Source of the DNA: Streptomyces lycii
GTDB lineage: Bacteria; Actinomycetota; Actinomycetes; Streptomycetales; Streptomycetaceae
Length of the DNA: 34,260 nt
Direction of reading: 5' to 3'
NCBI RefSeq assembly: GCF_009735685.1
Contig: NZ_WHPN01000380.1
Location: forward strand, 1-34,260
The notes beneath the pieces are model-generated. The model did not search any database. It saw only the letters and a program-made list of their open reading frames with translations, and was not told where the DNA came from. Each line of letters opens with the position of its first letter. Positions within the stretch are counted from its first letter, which is position 1. Shown one piece after another: positions 15,615-22,291 of the stretch. The translations under genes were made by a program, and so were the position numbers.

Positions 15615-15649
15615 GCTGGTCCTCAGTGGACCTAGCTGGTCCTCAGTGG
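15615..15649 (+). repeat. 15-bp direct repeat with 20-bp period
   Basis: GCTGGTCCTCAGTGG occurs at 15615-15629 and again at 15635-15649, so both copies face the same side of the helix. Short direct repeats are typical of Tra recognition (clt) or Rep-binding iterons. Confidence 0.75.
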
Positions 15650-15797
15650 TTTTGAGGCGCATCCTCATCGTTATATGTGCCCTGTGACCAGCAAGAACAT
15701 GCGACTGTCACTGCCTGTTGCGCCAGTCACTGTGATGTGCTTGTTGCTAGCCGACTGAGTGAAGCTGCACTGTTTGCTTTGCCACCAACTACCCCAG

Positions 15798-15945
15798 CTT
15801 CCATCCCGTCTGCCGTCGACCCACACACCGTGGAGCGGGCGTGGTCCAGGGCGTCCAGGTGGAGCGCGCCACTGTACGAACGACCTGGACGCCCTGGGCC
15901 GCGTCTGCTCGGCTCTGCCTGGGTCGGCGGTGGACGGGATGGAAG
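15798..15945 (+). repeat. Long hairpin: 63-bp arms, 22-base loop
   Basis: Arms 15798-15860 and 15883-15945 can pair over all 63 positions without a gap: 50 Watson-Crick pairs, 8 G-T/G-U wobbles and 5 mismatches. The innermost 13 and outermost 13 positions are perfect. Eight of the nine transition differences are oriented to give G-U pairs on the plus strand, suggesting selection for folding of that strand as RNA or single-stranded DNA. A single-strand origin of the sti/sso type is the best fit for a rolling-circle element; a structured RNA is the alternative. Confidence 0.75.
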
Positions 15946-16228
15946 CCCACTGCTCACCCGATTCGGCCGGCACTCGCGAGCGGCGCCCCGTCCATCCCGG
16001 AGCCGGAGCGCCCCCGCCGGAGGCATGTCTCTGGTCGTGACTGTGTTGGTCGGGCACCCGCCCTTATAGCTTCGGCTCTTTCCATTGTGTGGGCGGGCGT
16101 CGGTGCAGCCGGGGGCGGAGCGGGCCGAAGGCAGGAGCGGCGCCCCCGAGCGGAGCCGGGAGCCCGCCCGGCGGAGCGGTAGCGGAGCCGGGTGCTTGAT
16201 GAGGTAGGGGAACTCTTAACAGCCCGGC

Positions 16229-16756
16229 CTACGACTCCGGCGAGACGTAGCAAAATGCGTCGGTGCGCTGGCCTTCGCCGTACTCGTGGACGGCTCGCCC
16301 GATCCGCTTCCAGCCCAGCCGTTCATAGAGGCGCATCGCGGCTTGGTCCTTGGCAACCACATCCAGCACCAGACGGACCCCATGGGCCTGGCCGTACTCG
16401 TGCGCTGCTTTCATCAGCTCTTCGCCGGCGGCACGTCGCCGCGCTGCGGGGGAGACGAACAGCCTTCCCAGTACCGCGACACGGTCGGGGTCCAATCCGC
16501 TCTGCTTAAGCCACATGCTTGCGGCTTGCTCTCCTCCGGGCCGACTGATCGCCACATGGCCGACCACATCCCCGTCAAGCTCAGCGACCCAAGAGGCGAT
16601 GAGCCCCGGGGGCCTCAACCACTCCTCCGGCTGCGCCACCCCCTCCACCGGGTATCCGTCGCTCGCGTGCACTTCGACCAGCACTGATGCGGCCTTCGAA
16701 ACATCGGCGTCGGTCAGCCGGCGTACGCGGAGAGGCCGCGTTCCGTCGTGAGTCAT
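16229..16756 (-). CDS. GNAT-family N-acetyltransferase
   Basis: The 175-aa product has the GNAT fold. ASWVAELDGDVVGHVAI forms the central strands. VLGRLFVSPAARRRAAGEELMKAAHEYG gives the V-x-x-x-x-R-R-x-x-G-x-G/A acetyl-CoA pyrophosphate loop, and AMRLYERLGWKRIGRA is motif B. It transfers an acetyl group from acetyl-CoA to an unknown amine. The start codon overlaps the stop of the upstream GntR repressor gene by four bases (ATGA at 16753-16756), so the two are translationally coupled. GNAT genes beside the repressor recur in AICEs (from memory); a role in modifying an element or host protein is unproven. Confidence 0.87.
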   Translation of the reverse strand: MTHDGTRPLRVRRLTDADVSKAASVLVEVHASDGYPVEGVAQPEEWLRPPGLIASWVAELDGDVVGHVAISRPGGEQAASMWLKQSGLDPDRVAVLGRLFVSPAARRRAAGEELMKAAHEYGQAHGVRLVLDVVAKDQAAMRLYERLGWKRIGRAVHEYGEGQRTDAFCYVSPES

Positions 16757-17565
16757 TGGGCGTCCTGGTCGGCTTCTTCTTGCTCCACCGGCAGCTCATA
16801 GAGCAGTCCGGTTCGGTCGGCGCGGTGGACGTACCGGGACACTTCGAACGGCTCTCCGTCCTGGTCAAGGCTCGTGTGCAGTACTTCGAGAACCGGGACG
16901 CCCGGGAGAAGGTGCAAGATTCGCGCCTCTTCCGGCGTCGGCATCCGGGCGCTGATCTCGTCGCGGATGTCCGTCATGCGGTGGCCGAGTTCTTCGAGTC
17001 GTCCGTAGATCCCGTTCGCCCCGCTCTTGCGCTCCATGAGTCGGGTGCCTTGGGCTTCCTCCCAGCGGAGGTAGGTGGACACGATCTGAACCGGTTCGTC
17101 GTCGGCGAAGTAGTGGTTCTCACGGTGTACAACGCTCGGCTCGTCGGCCGGCACCTTCAACCGCTCGGCAACGTCAGTGGGAGGTACTTCCCGGGCGATG
17201 CTGGGCACGTCGATCCGCGGTTCTTTGCCCTGCTTCTTGGCTTCCAGCCGGAAGGGCGTAAGACCGGTCGCGCGGTTCTTGAGCGAGTACCGATCGCTAC
17301 CGAAGCGAAACAGGCGCTCAGGGCTACGCACGAAGGATCCGCGGCCTTGCTGTGAGGTCACTAGCCCCTGCTCGGCGAGGAGGCGGATCGCTTCCCGTGC
17401 GGTGTTGCGAGCTGTGCCGTACTGCTCGGCGAGAACCCGTTCCGACGGCAGTCGTTCGCCGTGCGCGAGTTGGCCTTGCTCGATCTGCTTGCGGAGATCT
17501 GCCGCGATGCGCCGGCTCGGCGGCTGCTGTGGATGGTCGTCGGGACGGGTCATGCCAACCAGCAT
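16753..17565 (-). CDS. KorSA-like GntR/UTRA transcriptional repressor
   Basis: The 270-aa product has an N-terminal GntR winged helix (SRRIAADLRKQIEQGQL..LPSERVLAEQYGTARNTAREAIRLL) and a C-terminal UTRA ligand fold (about residues 105-250). Proteins of this type in AICEs (KorSA of pSAM2) keep the transfer and replication genes silent. It is divergent from the transfer operon, and three near-identical palindromes lie between them, so it probably represses both directions including itself. Start is ATG 17565 or, equally likely, ATG 17553 (MTRPDD). Its stop overlaps the GNAT start. Confidence 0.85.
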   Translation of the reverse strand: MLVGMTRPDDHPQQPPSRRIAADLRKQIEQGQLAHGERLPSERVLAEQYGTARNTAREAIRLLAEQGLVTSQQGRGSFVRSPERLFRFGSDRYSLKNRATGLTPFRLEAKKQGKEPRIDVPSIAREVPPTDVAERLKVPADEPSVVHRENHYFADDEPVQIVSTYLRWEEAQGTRLMERKSGANGIYGRLEELGHRMTDIRDEISARMPTPEEARILHLLPGVPVLEVLHTSLDQDGEPFEVSRYVHRADRTGLLYELPVEQEEADQDAQ

Positions 17566-17568
17566 ACA

Positions 17569-17584
17569 ACTGGCTCAAGCCACT
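17569..17584. promoter_or_regulatory. Operator box 1 (repressor-proximal)
   Basis: ACTGGCTCAAGCCACT differs from the perfect box at 17614 by two bases. It lies immediately upstream of the GntR gene start and fits autoregulation. Confidence 0.65.
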
Positions 17585-17587
17585 GGC

Positions 17588-17593
17588 TTGACG
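17588..17593 (+). promoter_or_regulatory. Candidate -35 element of the transfer operon
   Basis: TTGACG lies between operator box 1 and box 2. A -10 would fall inside box 2 (near 17612-17617), so repressor binding would block polymerase. The -10 itself is a poor match. Confidence 0.35.
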
Positions 17594-17613
17594 CTGAACC
17601 CATCGTGTGTCTT

Positions 17614-17645
17614 ACTGGCTTAAGCCAGTACTGGCTCAAGCCAGT
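17614..17645. promoter_or_regulatory. Operator boxes 2 and 3, abutting palindromes
   Basis: ACTGGCTTAAGCCAGT (17614-17629) is a perfect 16-bp palindrome. It is followed with no gap by ACTGGCTCAAGCCAGT (17630-17645), which differs by one base. The 16-bp period places two dimers side by side upstream of the transfer operon. The KorSA-like protein is the evident binder. Confidence 0.75.
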
Positions 17646-17700
17646 AAGTGACTTGGCTCCAGGCACTCATATGCCTGAGCCCATGCGGGAGGTAAGACAC

Positions 17701-18030
17701 ATGCCGTCCTTCAAGATCGACACTTCGACCGCTGTCGTGTTCGTCGCCACCGCTCCGGTGGACAAGCTCGTCAGCAAGCAGACCGGGGAAGTCGCCATCG
17801 ACCGGGAGACGGGTGCTCCGCTCCAGACGGTCGGGCTGCTGATCTCGGATGAGGGTGAGGGGAACCTGTACCAGGTGACCGTTCCCAAGACGGGTGTGCC
17901 TGAGGGGCTGACGCCGGGCATGCCGGTCTCCGTGGTCGGGCTCAAGGCCCGGGACTGGGAGAACACTTTCAACGGTCAGGCGCGGCACGGGATCAGCTTC
18001 CGTGCGGTCGCGATCACTGCGGGGGTCTGA
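17701..18030 (+). CDS. SCO3933-like AICE regulatory protein, 109 aa
   Basis: The 109-aa product (MPSFKIDTSTAVVFVATAP...) resembles the small proteins that open the transfer operon in many Streptomyces integrative elements, known as the SCO3933 family. It looks like a compact beta-rich fold with VPKTGVPEGLTPGMPVSVVGLKARDWE, reminiscent of single-strand DNA-binding or OB-type proteins; that last point is my inference. ATG at 17701 follows GGGAGGT. The frame is open further upstream, but the operator boxes lie there. The FtsK-like gene starts three bases after its stop. Confidence 0.75.
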   Translation: MPSFKIDTSTAVVFVATAPVDKLVSKQTGEVAIDRETGAPLQTVGLLISDEGEGNLYQVTVPKTGVPEGLTPGMPVSVVGLKARDWENTFNGQARHGISFRAVAITAGV

Positions 18031-18033
18031 GTC

Positions 18034-19392
18034 ATGCCGGACCTGTCCACGCTGCTGGTGATCACCGCTCTGTTAGCCGTCGTCGGCGGCCTGGGGTACG
18101 CGAAGTTCCGGGCTCCGGGCGTGTACTGGCTGGCCATGGGGCTGCCGGTGGCATGGGTCCGGCTGATCGTGACCTACCGGGCCACGATGGAGGTGTGCGG
18201 CCTGACCGTGCGCCCCTCCTCCCTGCGGGCCTTCGTGTCCCGCAACCTGGCCCGGCGCCGGGAGGTCCGGCCGGTCCCGCCGAAGATCCGCCGGGTGTGG
18301 GGATCGGCGACGGGCCTGCGGGTGATGTTGCGCCTTCCGGCCGGCCTGGAGCCTGCGGATGTGGTGGCTGCCTCCGAGCGTCTACGGCACGCCTGGGGCG
18401 TCCACGCCGTGCACGTCAGTGAGGCGAAACCGGGTGTGGTGGAACTGCGGATGACCGGCTACGACATGTTGGCCCGGGTCCGGATGCCGCGCCGCCGGTT
18501 GCCCTCGGGTCCGATGGTGGTGCCGGTCGCGTTGCGCGATGACGGCACGGTCTACGTCCGGGACTACCGGCAGGTTCCGCACGCTCTGACGCTGGGGGCG
18601 AACCAGTCGGGGAAGTCGGTGTATCAGCGCAACCTGATCGCCGGTTTGGCCCGGCTGCCGGTGGCCCTGGTGGGGATCGACTGCAAGCGCGGCGTGGAAC
18701 AGGGCCGCTACGCGCCCCGCCTGTCCGCTCTGGCCACGACTCCGGATGCGGCGGCTGAGCTGCTGCCGGTGCTGGTGGATGAGATGGAAGACCGCTTCGA
18801 CCTGCTGAGCGAACACGGTGTCTCCGACCTGTGGGAACTGCCCGAAACGGTCCGGCCGGCGCCGGTGGTGGTGCTGGTCGATGAGGTGGCCGAACTGTTC
18901 ATGACGGCCGCGAAGAAGGATGAGGAACGCCGGGACCAGATGGTCACGCAGATGATCCGGCTCGCGCAGATGGCCCGTGCGGTCGGGATCTATCTGGAGG
19001 TGTGCGGGCAGCGCTTCGGCTCCGAGCTGGGCAAGGGCGCGACCATGCTGCGGGCCCAGCTCACCGGCCGGGTCTGCCACCGCGTCAACGATGAAGCGTC
19101 GGCGAAGATGGCCCTGGGCGACATCGCGCCGGATGCGGTCTTCGCCGCCACGGCCATCCCTGCGGACCGGCCCGGGCTCGCGGTGGCCGGTGACTCCTCC
19201 GGCGGCTGGTCCCGCATCCGCACCCCGCAGATCAGCGCCACCGAGGCCGCCGCCGTCTGCGTCGAGCACGCGCACATGACCCCCGACGTCCCGGCCCTGG
19301 CCCCGTTCCGCCCGGCCCTGCCGACAACGGCACCCACGCCGGTCCCTGCGGGTGCTCCGTCGTTGGTCAAGCCCCGGCCGGTCACCGAGTAA
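18034..19392 (+). CDS. FtsK/SpoIIIE-type DNA translocase (Tra protein)
   Basis: The 452-aa product starts with one or two hydrophobic segments (about residues 6-47), then a linker. The motor domain has Walker A GANQSGKS (188-195) and Walker B VVVLVDE (278-284). In Streptomyces elements such TraB/TraSA proteins assemble into a membrane hexamer and pump unnicked double-stranded DNA from mycelium to mycelium after recognising short repeats at clt. It is the only translocase in the element, so it should suffice for transfer. It is tightly packed in the operon. The Pro-rich tail (about 425-445) is probably disordered. Confidence 0.88.
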   Translation: MPDLSTLLVITALLAVVGGLGYAKFRAPGVYWLAMGLPVAWVRLIVTYRATMEVCGLTVRPSSLRAFVSRNLARRREVRPVPPKIRRVWGSATGLRVMLRLPAGLEPADVVAASERLRHAWGVHAVHVSEAKPGVVELRMTGYDMLARVRMPRRRLPSGPMVVPVALRDDGTVYVRDYRQVPHALTLGANQSGKSVYQRNLIAGLARLPVALVGIDCKRGVEQGRYAPRLSALATTPDAAAELLPVLVDEMEDRFDLLSEHGVSDLWELPETVRPAPVVVLVDEVAELFMTAAKKDEERRDQMVTQMIRLAQMARAVGIYLEVCGQRFGSELGKGATMLRAQLTGRVCHRVNDEASAKMALGDIAPDAVFAATAIPADRPGLAVAGDSSGGWSRIRTPQISATEAAAVCVEHAHMTPDVPALAPFRPALPTTAPTPVPAGAPSLVKPRPVTE

Positions 19393-19476
19393 CACCCCCT
19401 CTGCTCCATCGGTCGGCGCGGCCGTTCCTCGCGCCAGGTCCCTACCCCCGCCATGCCGGAAACGGAGTGATCACCC

Positions 19477-19665
19477 GTGGCCACGCCCCGCAAGAGCACC
19501 GCCCGCCGCCCGCGCAAGACCATGCCCACCGTGCCGCCGTGTGAGCCGTGCCGGGGGACCGGCGAGGTCGCCGTCTCGGTCCGCGTCGGACGCACCCGCC
19601 GCACCGTCGGCCAGCAGAACGGCATCTGCCTGAGCTGCTTCGGCAGCGGCCTCGCCACCGAGTAG
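19477..19665 (+). CDS. 62-aa DnaJ-type zinc-knuckle protein A
   Basis: The 62-aa product is basic at its start, then has CEPCRGTGEVAV and CLSCFGSG: two C-x2-C-x-G-x-G-like knuckles that together bind one zinc, as in the DnaJ cysteine-rich region. GTG at 19477 has an AACGGAG ribosome site. It lies 84 bp after the Tra gene in the same operon. It is a sequence relative of the protein at 21048-21230. Such small zinc proteins are frequent in AICEs without assigned role; assistance in folding or DNA contact is speculative. Confidence 0.65.
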   Translation: MATPRKSTARRPRKTMPTVPPCEPCRGTGEVAVSVRVGRTRRTVGQQNGICLSCFGSGLATE

Positions 19666-19750
19666 CCCACCGCGCCCGGGGGGACGGGCGGCCGGCCGCT
19701 TCCGCGTCCCGCCCGTTCCCCGGCCCATCGCAACCACTGGAAGGAGACCC

Positions 19751-20437
19751 GTGATGCGCCGTTACCTCGCCCGGCTGGATGCCGTGCTGGTGCAAGCCGT
19801 GATCGCCGGTGCCCTGTCCTTCGCCCACCTCCACGACCTCGCCGAAGCGGCCGGACAGCACGGGTGGAAGGCCTGGGCCTACCCCATCAGCGTGGATCTG
19901 CTGTTGGTCGCCGCCTGGCACCGGCTCCGCTCCGCGACTGCCAAAGCCGGGCCGTGGTGCTGGTTCCTGGTCGCCCTGGCCGCAAGCCTCGGCGCGAACA
20001 TCGCCACCGCCGGACTCCTCGACCTCGACCACGTCCCGGCCTGGCTGCGCATCCTCGTCGCCGGCTGGCCTGCCCTGGCCTTCCTCGGTGGAACCCTCCT
20101 CGTTCACACCCCCGCCGACTCCACCTCGGCCGAACCGCGACCGGATCCGGCCCCGGTGGTCACGGCGGACCGACCGCCCGCCCCGGTCACCGAACCGGCT
20201 CGAAAGGTCGATGCCCCGAAGGCCGAGCCGACCGAGTCGGCCCCGGCTCTCCCCGCGCCCCCGGCCTCGTCGCCTGCCCCCGCTGCCTCGGTCCCGGCCG
20301 CGTTGGTTGATCACGCCCGGAAGATCGCCGACCAGCACCGCGCCACGACCGGTGAACAGATCGACACCAGCACGCTCCGCGCACGTCTCGGGGTGCCCGC
20401 CCCGCTGGCGGAGTCCATCGCCGCTCAACTCACCTGA
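19751..20437 (+). CDS. SpdB-like membrane protein (DUF2637)
   Basis: The 228-aa product has an N-terminal membrane domain with four hydrophobic helices (about residues 10-30, 42-58, 70-90 and 96-118). This matches DUF2637/SpdB spread proteins. A long Pro/Ala/Glu-rich linker (120-185) follows, then a short helical tail VDHARKIADQHRATTGEQIDTSTLRARLGV that looks like a DNA- or protein-binding helix-turn-helix remnant. Spd proteins help move the element within the recipient mycelium and enlarge pocks. GTG at 19751 or ATG 19754 follows GGAAGGAG. Confidence 0.8.
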   Translation: MMRRYLARLDAVLVQAVIAGALSFAHLHDLAEAAGQHGWKAWAYPISVDLLLVAAWHRLRSATAKAGPWCWFLVALAASLGANIATAGLLDLDHVPAWLRILVAGWPALAFLGGTLLVHTPADSTSAEPRPDPAPVVTADRPPAPVTEPARKVDAPKAEPTESAPALPAPPASSPAPAASVPAALVDHARKIADQHRATTGEQIDTSTLRARLGVPAPLAESIAAQLT

Positions 20438-20451
20438 AAGGAAGATCCGCC

Positions 20452-20637
20452 ATGCCGCGTCCGAACCGCTTCCGCGACGTGCTCCGTATCGGGCCCGTCG
20501 AGGTCGGCACCTACTACGACGGCCGGGGCCAGGACAAGCACACCGCCGCCTGCACCGCCCCGCGCTGCGGCTTCTCCGCCGACTACGACAGCCGTGCCGC
20601 CGCTGAACTCGCCGCCCGTACCCACCGCTGCCTGTGA
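20452..20637 (+). CDS. Mobile-element transfer protein, SpdA-like, 61 aa
   Basis: The 61-aa product has MPRPNRFRDVLRIGPVEVGTYYDG followed by HTAACTAPRCGFSADYDS...RTHRC, with a possible Cys/His metal site. It matches the short mobile-element transfer proteins next to SpdB in pSAM2-type elements. The ribosome site is GAAAGGAAG. It is 14 bp from the SpdB stop and 15 bp from the next start. The likely role is intramycelial spread; the mechanism is unknown. Confidence 0.7.
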   Translation: MPRPNRFRDVLRIGPVEVGTYYDGRGQDKHTAACTAPRCGFSADYDSRAAAELAARTHRCL

Positions 20638-20652
20638 AGGAGGTGCACCGCT

Positions 20653-20958
20653 ATGCGACAGCCTGACGCACAGCTCCGCGCCGGCCACATCCCCAGCGAG
20701 CTGTACCGGCAGATCCCGCCCGGCACCGACACCAACGCGGTCGTCATCGTCCAGGCCGCGCCCCGCTCCTACGCCGGGCCGATCCTGCTCACGCTCACCA
20801 TCACCGCCGGTGCCGTCGCGATCCTCTTCGCCGTGGCGCTCACCGCGCAGATCATCGCCGCGTCCCTGGTCGCGGTCCTCTCCGCCTCCTGCGGGCTGGG
20901 CTTGACCCTCAACCGCGCCCGCCGCCCGGCCCGCGCCAAGGCTCGGCGCCGTTCCTAG
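20653..20958 (+). CDS. SpdD-like small membrane protein
   Basis: The 101-aa product has a polar first 40 residues and two adjoining hydrophobic helices (about 46-88: ILLTLTITAGAVAILFAVAL and ASLVAVLSASCGLGL). It ends in a very basic tail RARRPARAKARRRS on the cytoplasmic side. This is the layout of SpdD-type spread proteins. A textbook AAGGAGG overlaps the stop of the preceding gene, showing coupling. Confidence 0.7.
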   Translation: MRQPDAQLRAGHIPSELYRQIPPGTDTNAVVIVQAAPRSYAGPILLTLTITAGAVAILFAVALTAQIIAASLVAVLSASCGLGLTLNRARRPARAKARRRS

Positions 20959-21047
20959 CCGCCCGGGGCGGCCTCTACCGCCAAGTATCCGCCGCCCCGG
21001 ACGGCCCCACCCATCCCAGATCAACGACCTGAAAGGGCCTCCTCATC

Positions 21048-21230
21048 ATGCCTCAGCACACCCCTGCCCTGGCCGACCGCTGCCCGGACTGCGCCGGCTT
21101 TTCCCGCGTCGCCGTGACCACCGGTCACCGTGACCCGGACGGCTCCCGCCGCACCATCACCGCCACCTGCCCCGCCTGCCACGGCTCCGGAAAGCGCGTC
21201 CCCGCCGCTGTCGTCCGGGCCGGGCGGTGA
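21048..21230 (+). CDS. 60-aa DnaJ-type zinc-knuckle protein B
   Basis: The 60-aa product has CPDCAGFSRVAV and CPACHGSG spaced as in the protein at 19477, with a shared middle (GRTRRT versus GSRRTI). It is clearly a paralogue. The predicted single zinc site uses four Cys. Its stop overlaps the start region of the methyltransferase gene by four bases (21227-21230), so expression is coupled. No function is assigned. Confidence 0.65.
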   Translation: MPQHTPALADRCPDCAGFSRVAVTTGHRDPDGSRRTITATCPACHGSGKRVPAAVVRAGR

Positions 21231-22291
21231 CCGCCATGACCACCCTGGATCTCTTCGCCGGCCCCGGTGGCTGGTCCAAGGGTCTGCGCGCCCTCGGTCT
21301 GCGAGACGTCGGCATCGAGATCGACCCGGTCGTGTGCGCGACCCGGGCTGCCGCCGGGCACACCACCATCCGCGCCGACGTCGCCGCCTACCCCACCGCA
21401 CCGCTCCGCGGAAAGGTCTGCGGGCTGATCGGCTCCCCGCCCTGCCAGACCTTCAGCGCCGCCGGACTACGGGCCGGAAACACCGACCTGCCGCTGTGCC
21501 ACCAAGCCTTGGAAGACCTCGCCCGCGGGCACGACACCCGCGCCGCACTGCGGAAAACCTGCGTCGACACACGATCCCTGCTCGTCGTCGAGCCCCTGCG
21601 CTACGCCCTGGACCTGCGACCGGAGTGGATCGCCCTGGAAGAGGTCCCCGCGGCGCTGCCCCTGTTCGAGCACACCGGCCGCGCCCTGACCGCTGTCGGC
21701 TACTCGACGTGGACCGGCATCCTCAACGCCGCCGACTTCGGCTTGGCGCAGACCCGTCGCCGCGCGTTCCTGATCGCCTCCCGGACCCGCCCGGCCGGCC
21801 CCCCGGAGCCCACCCACGCCGACGGCGGCACCCCCGCCAGCCTCTTCGGCGACGGCCTCCCGCCCTGGAGGACCATGGGCGAGGTCCTGGGCTGCCCGCC
21901 CGGCGACGTCATCACCCGCGGGAACCACACCACCGGCGGCAACCGCTTCCCGACCTCCGGCCCGTCCTGGGCCATCACCGGCCGCGCCCGGTCCTGGCTG
22001 CTCAAGGTCGGCAACCGCCCGGCCGCCACCCGCCGGCGCCTGGACCAACCCGCCCCCACCCTGCTGTTCGGCAAAGCCCTCAACGACGTCTCTTGGATCG
22101 ATGCCGACGGCCGCCCCATCCGTCGCCTGTCCGTTGGTGAGGCCGCCGTACTCCAGGGCTTCCCCGCCACCTACCCGTGGGCCGGCTCACGCACCAAGCA
22201 GTTCGAGCAGATCGGCAACGCCGTCCCCGCCCCGCTCGCCACCGCCGTCCTGCGCCCCCTCGCCCCGGCCGCGCTGGAGGTGGCCGCGTGA
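21227..22291 (+). CDS. C5-cytosine DNA methyltransferase
   Basis: The 354-aa product carries the ordered motifs of Dcm-type enzymes: I LDLFAGPGGWSKGL, IV GSPPCQTFSAAG with the nucleophilic Cys73, VI ALEEVPA, VIII QTRRRAFLIAS, IX RRLSVGEAAVLQGFP and X QIGNAVPAPLA. Motif VI reads EEV instead of the usual ENV but keeps the catalytic Glu. It methylates an unknown cytosine site using AdoMet. No restriction enzyme gene adjoins, so it acts as an orphan methylase, perhaps guarding the element against host restriction. GTG 21227 or ATG 21236 are possible starts. Its stop overlaps the rep start (GTGA). Confidence 0.9.
   Translation: MTAMTTLDLFAGPGGWSKGLRALGLRDVGIEIDPVVCATRAAAGHTTIRADVAAYPTAPLRGKVCGLIGSPPCQTFSAAGLRAGNTDLPLCHQALEDLARGHDTRAALRKTCVDTRSLLVVEPLRYALDLRPEWIALEEVPAALPLFEHTGRALTAVGYSTWTGILNAADFGLAQTRRRAFLIASRTRPAGPPEPTHADGGTPASLFGDGLPPWRTMGEVLGCPPGDVITRGNHTTGGNRFPTSGPSWAITGRARSWLLKVGNRPAATRRRLDQPAPTLLFGKALNDVSWIDADGRPIRRLSVGEAAVLQGFPATYPWAGSRTKQFEQIGNAVPAPLATAVLRPLAPAALEVAA

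Larger units (their letters stand above)
15378..16228. other. Large non-coding region of the element with strong secondary structure
   Basis: About 850 bp carry no convincing gene; open frames exist on both strands but mirror each other because of inverted repeats. Contents: two terminator-like hairpins, a 7-bp-stem hairpin (15567-15587), a 15-bp direct repeat pair (15615-15649) and a 148-bp long hairpin (15798-15945). In relatives, the non-coding DNA of such elements holds the transfer site (clt) and the replication origins, which is the likely role here. Confidence 0.6.

Noticed and set aside
15671..16069. Overlapping 128-130 aa frames on both strands with similar starts (MPDQ... and MPCDQ...)
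   Set aside because: They mirror each other because the DNA is a large inverted repeat. Neither has a ribosome site or a recognisable domain. I treat the region as a structured non-coding locus.
22177..22287. Upstream ATG for rep adding 37 residues
   Set aside because: That stretch is the methylase gene read in another frame. The GTGA overlap at 22288 is the natural start.
21227..22291. A complete restriction-modification system
   Set aside because: Only the methylase is present. Neighbours are a zinc-knuckle protein and Rep; no endonuclease motif (PD-ExK or HNH) is seen.
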